Under the pieces are notes generated by a model that saw only the letters and a program-made list of their open reading frames with translations, ran no database searches and had not been told where the DNA came from. A program made the translations under genes and the position numbers. From assembly GCF_024529955.1 (NCBI RefSeq), contig NZ_AP024854.1, forward strand, positions 1,612,001 to 1,676,000: a stretch of DNA of 64,000 nucleotides, read 5' to 3'. Positions 52,157 through 61,715 of this stretch are shown here, one piece after another. The stretch comes from Photobacterium toruni (GTDB taxonomy: Bacteria > Pseudomonadota > Gammaproteobacteria > Enterobacterales > Vibrionaceae). Each line of letters begins with the position of its first letter. The first letter of the stretch is position 1.

Positions 52157-53068
52157 ATGGAAACTAATAAGCTCATCGCACTAATGCCAGATCTGGCGGT
52201 ATTTATTGTCGTCGTTGATGAAGGCAGCTATACCTCGGCCGCCAAAAAGCTCAATGTCACCCCTTCAGCATTAAGCAAACAGGTATCACGTTTAGAAGCA
52301 GCACTTTCTGTAAAATTATTAGAGCGTACCACTCGTACTCTGGTGATCAGTGAGTCTGGTAAACGCATTTATAGTCAATGTACTGCGATGTTTGATGCGG
52401 CTAAACAAGCAATTGAAATCTCCCATTCAGAACCAATTATTCCAGCAGGAATGATAACGGTAGCCGCACCAAAAGCATTTTTATCGATTGTTTTGCAGCC
52501 TTTGGTAACACCGTTTTTAACCCAATACCCTGATATTCAATTAAAGCTTAAAGCTCGTGATGGCGACATTGATATTATAAAAGAAGGGATCGATGTGGTG
52601 TTTAGGCTAACTGAAAAGCCCAGCGAAGATTTGGTATTAAAGCAAATAGGCAAAGTTGATCTAATGCTATGTGCTAGTCCTAAATACCTTGCACAACGAG
52701 GTACCCCAAAAACACCATTAGATCTTGTTGACCATGATTGTTTATATTTAGGGGAAACTAATACTGACAATATTTGGGATTTTGAACAGCAACATACACG
52801 ACACCGCGTTACCGTAAGTGGTCGTTATGCAGTTAATCACTCTCAAATGCGACTTAATGGCGTAAAAGATAACTTAGGTATTGGTATTTTTCCTGATTTT
52901 GTCATCAAGGATGCTTTGCTTGACGGTACTGTTATTCAAGTGCTACCGACATGGACAATACGCGGTAATTATCACGGTGATATTGCACTTCAATATGCCC
53001 AAACTAAATTTATGCCTGCTCGGTTAAGAGCATTTATTGACTATGTAATAGCAAATTTTAACTTGTAA
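52157..53068 (+). CDS. LysR-family transcription regulator
   Basis: A 303-residue regulator. HTH at about 8-65: LAVFIVVVDEGSYTSAAKKL, VTPSALSKQVSRLEAALSVK and LLERTTRTLVISESGKRIY. The rest is the periplasmic-binding-like effector domain (ITVAAPKAFLSIVLQPLVTP, then GIDVVFRLTEKPSEDLVLKQ). The inducer is not known. As LysR regulators often act on a divergent neighbour, kbl-tdh is a possible target, although the gene may only be a positional neighbour. Confidence 0.88.
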   Translation: METNKLIALMPDLAVFIVVVDEGSYTSAAKKLNVTPSALSKQVSRLEAALSVKLLERTTRTLVISESGKRIYSQCTAMFDAAKQAIEISHSEPIIPAGMITVAAPKAFLSIVLQPLVTPFLTQYPDIQLKLKARDGDIDIIKEGIDVVFRLTEKPSEDLVLKQIGKVDLMLCASPKYLAQRGTPKTPLDLVDHDCLYLGETNTDNIWDFEQQHTRHRVTVSGRYAVNHSQMRLNGVKDNLGIGIFPDFVIKDALLDGTVIQVLPTWTIRGNYHGDIALQYAQTKFMPARLRAFIDYVIANFNL

Positions 53069-53263
53069 AGCATTGATTAATTGAGGAAATTTCATAAAAT
53101 GTGCGTTTTTGTCACTTTTTGTTTTTTTTAATTCGTATTTTTGCCGTAACGCTAAAGTTATCATTTTCACTGCACTGATACACTTCATGCATAAAGGTCA
53201 TCACAAAATAAAGGACAATCGGTCCTCTCAATGTATGCCTCCAATGCAAAAGGATCAGTGTTT

Positions 53264-53551
53264 ATGCACTCAAAAATCATAGAAAATCATGATGAATTAA
53301 TCCACTGGATGCGTTTAGTCGAGAATACATATGGTCGCTCAATTCTAACCGATACCGCTATTCACTTTGTTTCTGGCACTTATGATGATGGTACGACGGG
53401 GCATATGATTGAAATTTTCGATCTTGATGATGCAATGATTGCTAGTTCAGCAGTAAGCCATGAATTGGCAGCATTTGCGAATAAAATGAACAGTGTTGTT
53501 CAACAACAAGGTGCGAATAGTCTTACCGCTTCTCGCAGTGTAATGCATTAA
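53264..53551 (+). CDS. Small conserved-looking protein of unknown function
   Basis: A 95-residue soluble protein. The ATG at 53264 is chosen as AAAAGGA lies nine bases before it; an ATG 11 codons upstream has no well-spaced site. It reads MHSKIIENHDELIHWMRLVE, then AIHFVSGTYDDGTTGHMIEI, an alpha-beta pattern without catalytic motif. It stands alone between the LysR gene and anmK. No family is recognised. Confidence 0.6.
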   Translation: MHSKIIENHDELIHWMRLVENTYGRSILTDTAIHFVSGTYDDGTTGHMIEIFDLDDAMIASSAVSHELAAFANKMNSVVQQQGANSLTASRSVMH

Positions 53552-53701
53552 AACAATTAGCTTAAATATTCCATCGCTACTTTATTTCTCGGTCACTTCT
53601 GATTAGAGTGACGGTATAGCTTATACTTCGAACGGTATAATTAATTGCTTAACGGTCATGATAAATAACAGCCGTTAAATTGAAATACAGTGGGAACAGC
53701 G

Positions 53702-54829
53702 ATGGAAAAATATATTGGTTTAATGTCCGGCACCAGCATGGATGGCGTTGATGCTGTTCTCGTAGAAATTGATAACAATACTATTCGATTACTTGGTTCA
53801 CATCCCTTTGCTATGGGTAATAATCTTAAACAATCATTGTTAGATATCTGTTTAGGTCAACCAACAAATTTACAAACATTAGGTGAACTAGACCACCGTT
53901 TAGGTCATCTATTTGCTGATGCCGTATTAGCATTACTCGCAAAAACCAATACTAAAGCTGCTGACATCACTGCGATTGGCAGCCATGGTCAAACGGTATT
54001 TCACTCTCCACACACTGAATATGCATTTACGATGCAGATTGGTGACGCTAATATAATTGCCGCAAAAACAGGCATTACCACTGTTGCTGATTTTCGCCGT
54101 AAAGATATGGCATTTGGTGGTCAAGGTGCACCATTAGTTCCCGCGTTCCATCAACAACTTTTTAGTTCAACCCAATGCACGCGGGTTATTTTAAACATTG
54201 GCGGCATTGCTAACATTACCGTTTTAGAGCCAAATAAAGCAGTAACAGGGTTTGATACTGGTCCTGGTAATATGTTGATGGATGCGTGGATCAACCTCCA
54301 CCAGCAAAAAAGTTATGATGAGAATGGTAATTGGGCCCGTTTAGGCACTGTTAATACCGCTTTATTAACACGCCTGTTATCCGAACCCTATTTGCAGCAA
54401 TTAGCACCGAAAAGTACGGGCAGAGAGTTATTTAACCTTCCGTGGCTGGAGCAATATTTGACTGAACCTACCATCGTAGAACTGCAACTTTCTGCCTGTG
54501 ATATTCAAGCAACATTGACTGAATATACCGCCCAAACCATCGCTAATGACGTTAAAAAAACAGGCTTAACCCCAACAGTTACATCTAATGAACTATTAGT
54601 CTGTGGTGGCGGTGCGCACAACCCTATTTTAATGCAACGACTAGCAGAATTGCTGCCAAGCTGGCAAGTTATGACAACCGCAGATCGTGGCGTCGATATT
54701 GATAACATGGAAGCGATGGCGTTTGCATGGCTGGCATATCGCACCATGCACCACCAATCAGGTAATTTACCCGAAGTAACTGGCGCTAGTCGTTTAGCCC
54801 AATTAGGCGCGATTTATTCGGCTGATTAA
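53702..54829 (+). CDS. anmK: Anhydro-N-acetylmuramic acid kinase
   Basis: A 375-residue sugar kinase of the Hsp70-actin fold. It phosphorylates 1,6-anhydro-MurNAc to MurNAc-6-P in cell-wall recycling. Landmarks: YIGLMSGTSMDGVDAVLVEI at the start, ITAIGSHGQTVFHSP, TTVADFRRKDMAFGGQGAPL with catalytic Asp, VILNIGGIANIT and FDTGPGNMLMDAW. The ATG at 53702 with GGGA before it is preferred to a GTG four codons earlier. It is followed 47 bases on by an LD-carboxypeptidase gene in the same pathway, probably one operon. Confidence 0.95.
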   Translation: MEKYIGLMSGTSMDGVDAVLVEIDNNTIRLLGSHPFAMGNNLKQSLLDICLGQPTNLQTLGELDHRLGHLFADAVLALLAKTNTKAADITAIGSHGQTVFHSPHTEYAFTMQIGDANIIAAKTGITTVADFRRKDMAFGGQGAPLVPAFHQQLFSSTQCTRVILNIGGIANITVLEPNKAVTGFDTGPGNMLMDAWINLHQQKSYDENGNWARLGTVNTALLTRLLSEPYLQQLAPKSTGRELFNLPWLEQYLTEPTIVELQLSACDIQATLTEYTAQTIANDVKKTGLTPTVTSNELLVCGGGAHNPILMQRLAELLPSWQVMTTADRGVDIDNMEAMAFAWLAYRTMHHQSGNLPEVTGASRLAQLGAIYSAD

Positions 54830-54876
54830 TAACATATTATGCTTTGATGATTATTTAGCTTTAACGAGAGTTATCG

Positions 54877-55818
54877 ATGAACATACCCACAACAAATACA
54901 CCCTATAAAAACGTTGCCTTAATTGCTTGCTCGACTCAATTTGACCCATCACAAGTACCGCAGGTGGTTAACGTTTTTGAGCGTCATGGCTATCACATAA
55001 ATTGCCATTATTTACAGCAAAACATTTCAGATTTTGGTTATGTTGATACTGATCAGGCGCGAGCTTATAACTTAATTAAAGCGTTACTTGATCCAACTAT
55101 TGAGGTGTTATGGTTCTATCGTGGCGGCGGCGGTGCATTAAATTTATTGCCCTATTTACATCGTTATAAGCAACAGCTTTTAGCAATTCCTGAAAAAATA
55201 ATTGTTGGATTCAGTGATGTTACCGCCATTCATAGCTTTTTAAATAATGAATTAGGCTGGCGTTCGATTCATGGTGTTAATGCTAATAACCACCTTGATA
55301 TGAGTACGGTAAACCTACAACCGCTGCCTGATATCTCAGAGATAATGAATAACGGTGTCATTTATAATAACGTGCTACCACTTAATACATTAGCACAACA
55401 AGCGCCTTCTATTTCTGGAACTTTAGTCGGTGGCAATCACACCCTTGTCGGTGCAACGTTTGGTACTAAGTATCAGCCTGATTTCACAGATAAGGTATTA
55501 TTACTGGAAGATATTGGGGTGACTTTTCGTCAATTAGATCGTTACTTACAACAATTATTATTTCTAAATGAATGTAATGTTAATGCCATTATTTTTGGTC
55601 AATATTATTCGATAGATCCTAATGATGAAGAGCGAATAATGTATAAAGCGGTTTTACAGCAATTCGCGGCGCAATATGATAAGCCAGTTTATTACTTCCC
55701 TTTCTTTGGTCATGGTAAATACAATCAACCATTTATATTAGGTGACACCGTAACATTAGGTTGTAACAAAGAGCAAAATATATTCTCTGATACTGGCTAC
55801 TGCTATTTACAACAATAA
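54877..55818 (+). CDS. ldcA: LD-carboxypeptidase (peptidase family S66)
   Basis: A 313-residue enzyme. Nucleophile Ser in IVGFSDVTAIHSF (about 112), Glu in KVLLLEDIGVTFRQLDRYLQ (about 212) and His in FPFFGHGKYNQPF (about 281) form the S66 triad. In murein recycling LdcA removes the terminal D-Ala from tetrapeptides in the cytoplasm; there is no signal peptide. Its position right after anmK supports that role. S66 also includes microcin C resistance proteins (MccF), so that alternative is not excluded by sequence alone. Confidence 0.86.
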   Translation: MNIPTTNTPYKNVALIACSTQFDPSQVPQVVNVFERHGYHINCHYLQQNISDFGYVDTDQARAYNLIKALLDPTIEVLWFYRGGGGALNLLPYLHRYKQQLLAIPEKIIVGFSDVTAIHSFLNNELGWRSIHGVNANNHLDMSTVNLQPLPDISEIMNNGVIYNNVLPLNTLAQQAPSISGTLVGGNHTLVGATFGTKYQPDFTDKVLLLEDIGVTFRQLDRYLQQLLFLNECNVNAIIFGQYYSIDPNDEERIMYKAVLQQFAAQYDKPVYYFPFFGHGKYNQPFILGDTVTLGCNKEQNIFSDTGYCYLQQ

Positions 55819-56142
55819 ATTGACCTTCTTTGTCTATATTAGTATTCATCAATCAGCGTTGGGTGATGAATACTATCCCTTATGACTTAATTCACAGTTT
55901 ATCATATTGCCAAAATTAGACGCGTTATATTGCCACTGCATGTTTATATGTTAATCTTTCCTTTCTTCATTTAAAAATAGTCATTTATATTAAATTAAGC
56001 TTAATTTATTCATCTTCATCATGCCTTTATCCTCATACTACAAAATATAAAATTTAACCGTTACATTTTGTAATAATTGGCAACTCAAATAGTTCTTATA
56101 TCAATGTTATGGTTATCTTAGTTCATATACATAAGGATAATC
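55819..56142. other. AT-rich intergenic region
   Basis: A stretch before the 91-residue gene, holding an imperfect hairpin just after the carboxypeptidase stop (around 55845-55875) that may end its transcript. No gene is evident. Long A/T runs make promoter calls uncertain. Confidence 0.4.
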
Positions 56143-56418
56143 ATGAAAAATATACGAACCTATATTTCTAAATTACAACAAAAAATCATTACTAATATTG
56201 AATTTAAGCAACGAATTTGGATTATAAACATTCTTAAAAATAGCAAAAATGATGGTTCTATTGTTATCAATGAAGATAGTTTTAATTATCCTTTAGAGTG
56301 GATGGTACTAAATCACTATGATTCAAATATGCTCCAAGTAATTGATACAATGAAGACCTCAGAAACACAGACCTTATTACTTAATAATGAAATTCATCAT
56401 GTAATGCGTGTTAAATAA
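56143..56418 (+). CDS. Small protein of unknown function upstream of the MATE pump
   Basis: A 91-residue soluble protein with AAGGA before its ATG. The N-terminus is basic and helical (NIRTYISKLQQKIITNIEFK), the rest is mixed (FNYPLEWMVLNHYDSNMLQV). No motif is recognised. The gene precedes the MATE gene by 29 bases and is probably co-transcribed. AT content is high, as with the next gene. Confidence 0.6.
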   Translation: MKNIRTYISKLQQKIITNIEFKQRIWIINILKNSKNDGSIVINEDSFNYPLEWMVLNHYDSNMLQVIDTMKTSETQTLLLNNEIHHVMRVK

Positions 56419-56447
56419 TTCGACTTTTTTATCAGGCATTGAATATT

Positions 56448-57833
56448 ATGACCGATTCAACAATCAGCTTACACCCTCTTATTAAAATTTGTGATCGTAA
56501 ATTTTTTAACCGACTATTTTTTATAGCATTACCTATTATTTTACAGAGTATACTTTTTTCAAGTAAAAGTTTAATTGATGTTTTAATGCTAAGTCAATTA
56601 TCTGAAATCGATATTGCAGCGATGGGCATTGCAGCTAAAGCTTTATTTGTAACCACTATTTTATTATCAGGTATTGCAACAGGTGGTGGAATATTATCAG
56701 CGCAATATTGGGGGGTAAAAAATGAAAATGGTGTTAAACAAAGTACAGTTTTAAGTCTTTTTGCTACTATCAGTTTTGCATCTTTGTTTAGTTTTGTTTT
56801 CTTCTTTTATCCTCATCTGGTTATGGGGCTTGCAACAACCTCTAATGCAATTATTGAACGAGGGAGTGAATACCTTACTATCGTTGGAATTAGCTTATTT
56901 TCTAGTGCGATTATCATTAGTTTTACAGCAAGCTTCCGTTCTATTGCTCAACCTAAAATAACCACTTTTTTCAGTGCTTGCGGTATTCTTTGCAATATAT
57001 TCTTAAATTGGGTACTTATCTTTGGCCATTTAGGTGCTCCCGCTTTAGGAATTAAAGGGGCCGCTATTGCTACACTAATTAGCGGCATATTAGAAATTAT
57101 ATTACTTGGGTGCTATTTGTTTATTACCCAGCATTTATTAAAATTAAATATAAAAGATTTTAATGTCATTTTTTCATTAGAAAAGTTAAAGATTTTTTAT
57201 TCATTATCATTACCAACAACCTGTAATTTCCTTTTATGGTCTGTTGGCATTTTTACTTATCATGCTCTAATGGGGATCACTGGTGTTGAGGGACTAGCTG
57301 CATTATCCGTTCTCACCCCAATTGAATCTTTATCATTAAGTTTCTTAGTTGGTATAGCTAATGCTTCTGCCGTTATGGTTGGAAATGAATTAGGCGCTAA
57401 AAAATATCAGACCGCTTACTATCAGGCGATGCTATTAACTATTATTGCTATTTTTATAACATGTTTCGTTGCAATCGTTTTATTTTTATCTCGATCTCAT
57501 ATTTTAATGCTATTTCCAACATTAACCCCAGAAACTAAAGCTCTTGCTACAACATTTATTGAAATATTATCCATTGGTATAGTATTACGATCTTTACCAA
57601 CAACACTTGTCGTCGGTGTACTTCGAGCCGGTGGTGATGTGAGATTTTGTTTATATCAAGATCTATTAACACAATGGGTTTTTGGAATACCGTTAGTATT
57701 AATTGGCGTGTTTGTTTTCCATCTGCCGCCACAATGGATTTATATGCTATTTTTTGCAGAAACTTTATTTAAATGGGGAGCTTGTATTTATCGCTTTAAA
57801 AGTAAGAAATGGCTTAATACATTAATTGATTAA
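56448..57833 (+). CDS. MATE-family efflux transporter
   Basis: A 461-residue inner-membrane protein with about 12 hydrophobic helices. It exports drugs or metabolites using Na+ or H+. Family text: FFIALPIILQSILFSSKSLI near the start, IATGGGILSAQYWG (about 80), FRSIAQPKITTFFSACGILC and ALGIKGAAIATLISG in the first half. The second half repeats this with NASAVMVGNELGAKKYQTAY and LRAGGDVRFCLYQDL. The ATG at 56448 is chosen over a TTG three codons earlier, since AGG would be too close to that TTG. The substrate is unknown. Confidence 0.88.
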   Translation: MTDSTISLHPLIKICDRKFFNRLFFIALPIILQSILFSSKSLIDVLMLSQLSEIDIAAMGIAAKALFVTTILLSGIATGGGILSAQYWGVKNENGVKQSTVLSLFATISFASLFSFVFFFYPHLVMGLATTSNAIIERGSEYLTIVGISLFSSAIIISFTASFRSIAQPKITTFFSACGILCNIFLNWVLIFGHLGAPALGIKGAAIATLISGILEIILLGCYLFITQHLLKLNIKDFNVIFSLEKLKIFYSLSLPTTCNFLLWSVGIFTYHALMGITGVEGLAALSVLTPIESLSLSFLVGIANASAVMVGNELGAKKYQTAYYQAMLLTIIAIFITCFVAIVLFLSRSHILMLFPTLTPETKALATTFIEILSIGIVLRSLPTTLVVGVLRAGGDVRFCLYQDLLTQWVFGIPLVLIGVFVFHLPPQWIYMLFFAETLFKWGACIYRFKSKKWLNTLID

Positions 57834-57860
57834 TCTTTTTTATTCATCACTATAAATAGA

Positions 57861-57896
57861 AAACCGATAAGAACTTATTATTAGTCTTATCGGTTT
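57861..57896. terminator. Bidirectional terminator between MATE gene and def
   Basis: Perfect 12-base arms (57861-57872 and 57885-57896) with a 12-base loop and A/T runs on both sides, between convergent genes. Confidence 0.82.
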
Positions 57897-57911
57897 TGCT
57901 TTAAATAACTA

Positions 57912-58424
57912 TTATTTAGCCATCATTTTAATGTGTTTTTTTACTTTCTTCATTGCCATCTGACGCTTTAGCGGTGATAGATAATCAATGAATAATGTAC
58001 CTTTAAGGTGATCAATTTCATGTTGCATAACAATGGCAAGGAAGTCATCACGCTCAAAACGTAATTCATTTCCTTCACGATCCAATGCTGTTACCACAAC
58101 AGCTTCAAAACGCTCAACATCAGCATAATAGTCAGGTACAGAAAGGCAACCTTCTTGTCCTATTACTTTGTTTTCACCACGTTCAACTACAGGGTTGATT
58201 AACACTAACGGCTGATCACGCTCATCTGAGATATCAATAACAACAATGGCTTCTTTACGACCCGTTTGAGTCGCAGCAAGACCAACACCATTACTAGTAC
58301 CATATAGTGTTTCAAGTAAATCATCTATAAGTTGTTGAACAGATTCAGATTTAACATCAGTTACTGTTTCTGCTTGAATTGCTAGTCGTGGATCTGGAGC
58401 GGTTAATACTTGTAAAATTGCCAT
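57912..58424 (-). CDS. def: Peptide deformylase
   Basis: A 170-residue metalloenzyme that removes the formyl group from nascent proteins. All three motifs are intact: GVGLAATQ (about 46-53), EGCLSVP with metal Cys (about 90-96) and QHEIDHL with two metal His and the catalytic Glu (about 133-139). It is not next to fmt, the usual partner, so it is likely a second deformylase of the genome, as vibrios often have two. The C-terminus is basic (MKKVKKHIKMMAK). Confidence 0.94.
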   Translation of the reverse strand: MAILQVLTAPDPRLAIQAETVTDVKSESVQQLIDDLLETLYGTSNGVGLAATQTGRKEAIVVIDISDERDQPLVLINPVVERGENKVIGQEGCLSVPDYYADVERFEAVVVTALDREGNELRFERDDFLAIVMQHEIDHLKGTLFIDYLSPLKRQMAMKKVKKHIKMMAK

Positions 58425-58936
58425 TTTATCTCTTACTTAATCTAGTATTTAGGTTACTTTACGGTAACTTATCAGATTAACGCCAAGGATCAAAATCCCT
58501 GCGATATTCTGTTGATAACGCTACTTTACCTAAAAAAAGGCTTTAGCAACAATTGATAATAACAATTAATTTAATAAGTGATCCTAATCCAAGGTTTAAT
58601 TATTATAAAATCAGCGAATTCAGTAATATTTGTTCACAATGCAATCATAATTGTAAAAAATAACAAAAGACTTACCTTCCAACATTTTTTCATATTTGCG
58701 CTTATTCTCTTTGGCTATTTTTACTTAAAATTTTCCAATCATGAATTTGACCAATAATTATAATCAATAGTGACAAATTTCAATCATATTAACTCATGAC
58801 CCGACAATTAATTGACGATATAAACAATTGTTTTCAGTATTTTTTGTTACACAATCACGCTTCTAATAAATGGTCATTGTGGTAGCATTTATTCGCTTTA
58901 ATATTACACCTCCTACCTCATTTCAGGGTTAAATAG
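58425..58936. other. Long regulatory region upstream of chitinase
   Basis: About 510 bases between divergent def and chitinase genes with no supportable gene. It is AT-rich and has short inverted segments, but I cannot name a binding site. A long leader suits a regulated chitinase gene; that is inference. Confidence 0.45.
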
Positions 58937-61138
58937 ATGAATAAAAAAACAACGTGCCTTACATTAAATGTACTTACTTTAGCATTAGCTTCTATGAGTT
59001 TTACCGCAAATGCGGGTGAAAAAATGGTTAACCCTGAAGGTGGTGTGGTTGTGGGGTATTGGCATAACTGGGCAGATGGCCGTGGTTATAAAGCGGGTAA
59101 TGCTCCTGCGATGAGCCTTAAAGCAACTAACCCTATGTATAATGTCGTCGCAGTGTCGTTTATGAAAGTTTACGACGTTGCTGAAGGTCGTATCCCTACT
59201 TTTCATTTAGATCCTGCAACTGGTCTAACTGAATCACAATTTATCGATCAAATTAAGCGCCTCAATGATCAAGGTCGTGCTGTCATACTGGCACTGGGAG
59301 GAGCAGACGCACACGTTGAACTACACAAAGGTGATGAAGACGCTTTTGCTGCTGAAATTATTCGTCTAACGGATCTATATGGTTTTGATGGGCTAGATAT
59401 TGACCTTGAACAAGCAGCCATTGATGCTAAAGACAACCAAACTGTTATTCCTGCTGCATTACGTATGGTAAAAGATCACTATCGTGAACAAGGTAAAAAC
59501 TTCCTTATTACCATGGCTCCCGAGTTCCCATACTTAACGGCTGCAGGTAAATATATTCCTTACATCACCGCTCTTGATGGTTATTATGATTGGATCAACC
59601 CACAGTTTTATAACCAAGGTGGTGATGGTGTTTACGTTGAAGGCCCGGGCTGGATCGCACAAAATAATGATGCACTAAAAGAAGAGTTCATCTATTACAT
59701 TGCAGACTCATTAGTTAACGGTACGCGTGGTTTTACTACTATTCCACATGATAAGTTAGTGTTTGGTATTCCAACTAACATTGATGCTGCAGCAACAGGC
59801 TTTATTAAAGATCCTCAAGATTTATTCAATGCCTTTGCGCGCCTAGAAAAACAATCCCAACCGCTTCGTGGTGTGATGACATGGTCAATTAACTGGGATA
59901 TCGGTACTGATGCGTCAGGTAAAGCATACAATAGCAGCTTTATTGAAACTTATGGTCCGTTTATCCACAGTCAAACACCACCAGTAGTACAGCCGGGGAA
60001 ACCTACAATTGCCGGAATTACTGACGCTCGCGTTCAGCATAAAACCATTTTTAACCCGCTGGCAGGTGTAACTGCAACGGATAAAGAAGATGGTAATCTA
60101 ACTGATTCTATCTCTGTGACAGGCAATGTTGATACTCAACGTGTTGGCGACTATGTGTTGACTTACTCAGTAACTGATACTGATAACAACGAAACTGTAT
60201 CACCACGTAAAATTACTGTCTTTAGCGCCCTTCCTACTTTTACGGGCGTAGAAAATAGCGTAATCAAAATGGGTGACACTTTTGATGCTATGGCAGGAGT
60301 TTCTGCAATTGATGCTGAAGACGGTAATCTATCTGCAAATATTTCCGTATCAGGTACAGTAAACACTGCAATTGCTGGTTCATACGAGCTGATTTATAGC
60401 ATTACTGATAGCGCAAACCAAACTGTAACGGTAAAACGTATTATCGTGGTTAATGATGGTTCTATCGTATGTACTCCTGCATGGAAAGCAGATGCCACTT
60501 ATGTTGAAGGAGACGTTGTAAGCCATAACGGTAAAGAGTGGCAAGCAGGTTGGTGGACACAAGGTCATGAGCCCGGCACAACGGGTGAATGGGGAGTATG
60601 GCGTGAAGTTGGTGATACAGATTGCGGCGGCGGTACAGAACAACCTGACGCTGATTTTACAGCGACACTAACAGGTATTAATGCTAACTACACTATTACT
60701 AATGGCAGTGCAAAATTAACACTTAATTACACTGCAAACAAAGCAAGCTCAGTACAGATCGATGTAATGGATACGATGGGCTACCCTGTTTCAGGTGGTC
60801 AATTTACCGCAAACATAGATAACAACAAAACCATTAATATGGTACTTGAGAATGTGACTGCAGGTACATATTCACTACGTATGATTGCAGAATCAAACAA
60901 TGAAAATATAGAGCAACGCGCACATTTCACTCTTGAAGAAAAAGGCACTGTTGAACCACCAGTAACGGATGCTCCTGCATATGAAGCAGGTAAGGCTTAT
61001 CTTGCAGGCGATAAAGTATTAGCAAGTGATGGTAACATTTACCAATGTAAACCATGGCCTTACACTGGTTGGTGTGCAAGTGCATCATACGCACCTGCAA
61101 CATCGCAATACTGGGCTGATGCTTGGGATAAACTATAA
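58937..61138 (+). CDS. Secreted multidomain GH18 chitinase
   Basis: A 733-residue exported enzyme. Signal peptide 1-26 (ends FTANA). GH18 domain about 35-345: VVVGYWHNWADGRGY, LALGGADAHVEL, and the catalytic DGLDIDLEQ at 151-159 with Glu158 as acid; WSINWDI closes the barrel. Two Ig-like/DUF5011 domains follow (about 350-430 and 432-506, each with DKEDGNL or DAEDGNL). Next comes a chitin-binding CBM5/12 (about 510-555, WQAGWWTQGHEPG), a beta-sandwich (about 565-665) and a second CBM5/12-like domain at the C-terminus (YQCKPWPYTGWC). It degrades chitin outside the cell. Confidence 0.94.
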   Translation: MNKKTTCLTLNVLTLALASMSFTANAGEKMVNPEGGVVVGYWHNWADGRGYKAGNAPAMSLKATNPMYNVVAVSFMKVYDVAEGRIPTFHLDPATGLTESQFIDQIKRLNDQGRAVILALGGADAHVELHKGDEDAFAAEIIRLTDLYGFDGLDIDLEQAAIDAKDNQTVIPAALRMVKDHYREQGKNFLITMAPEFPYLTAAGKYIPYITALDGYYDWINPQFYNQGGDGVYVEGPGWIAQNNDALKEEFIYYIADSLVNGTRGFTTIPHDKLVFGIPTNIDAAATGFIKDPQDLFNAFARLEKQSQPLRGVMTWSINWDIGTDASGKAYNSSFIETYGPFIHSQTPPVVQPGKPTIAGITDARVQHKTIFNPLAGVTATDKEDGNLTDSISVTGNVDTQRVGDYVLTYSVTDTDNNETVSPRKITVFSALPTFTGVENSVIKMGDTFDAMAGVSAIDAEDGNLSANISVSGTVNTAIAGSYELIYSITDSANQTVTVKRIIVVNDGSIVCTPAWKADATYVEGDVVSHNGKEWQAGWWTQGHEPGTTGEWGVWREVGDTDCGGGTEQPDADFTATLTGINANYTITNGSAKLTLNYTANKASSVQIDVMDTMGYPVSGGQFTANIDNNKTINMVLENVTAGTYSLRMIAESNNENIEQRAHFTLEEKGTVEPPVTDAPAYEAGKAYLAGDKVLASDGNIYQCKPWPYTGWCASASYAPATSQYWADAWDKL

Positions 61139-61171
61139 TTATCCAAATAGTTACGGATAATTGACAATAAG

Positions 61172-61207
61172 CCAGCAGTAAGTAAATAACTTATTGCTGG
61201 TTTTTTT
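61172..61207 (+). terminator. Intrinsic terminator of the chitinase gene
   Basis: Twelve-base arms (61172-61183 and 61189-61200, one G-T pair) with a 5-base loop, followed by seven T. Confidence 0.87.
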
Positions 61208-61343
61208 ATTATTTCAACATCGCCTTTTCCGCTTTAATACCAACCCATTCATCTGCTCGATAATACTCTTTTAATCATATAAGTATGGTTATTTAAACGA
61301 TGCTTAATTAAAATACTCATTTAGCCCAAATGCACTTGATACC

Positions 61344-61622
61344 ATGAATAAAAAACCTGACCGTCAAACGGCAATGCGCCTACTTCTGACTGAGGTTAAG
61401 CAGGCATTTCCACTTTATGAACCTGAAACCTTTGTTTGTGGCCCTGACAATAAATGTATTGGCTGCCCTAAAAAATTATTAGAACTTGTCGATACTGAAG
61501 TCAGTTACTGGGAACATGCCATTGAACGAGGTGTTATTCCACAATTTGATGAAATTCGGCAGTTTGGCAAGTTATGTAAAAATGTCCGTCGAGGCTTAAT
61601 ACGAAATAATATAATGACCTAA
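61344..61622 (+). CDS. Small Cys-containing protein of unknown function
   Basis: A 92-residue protein. It is mostly helical and has three cysteines in CGPDNKCIGCPKK (about 32-44) plus one at about 78, a cluster that could hold metal. It lies 93 bases ahead of rhlE on the same strand. I recognise no named family. The Cys pattern and good coding quality support a real gene. Confidence 0.68.
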   Translation: MNKKPDRQTAMRLLLTEVKQAFPLYEPETFVCGPDNKCIGCPKKLLELVDTEVSYWEHAIERGVIPQFDEIRQFGKLCKNVRRGLIRNNIMT

Positions 61623-61715
61623 GGTCGCTCGTGCTATAATCCTCGTCATTGTTCGTCGGCTATTACTTTGACTTTAGAGATAGCCGTTATTTGATTTATT
61701 TATCTGAGATTCTAC

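Noticed and set aside
51943..52167. Plus-strand open frame of 74 codons between kbl and the LysR gene
   Set aside because: It overlaps the LysR start, has no ribosome site and no domain look; the interval must hold two promoters.
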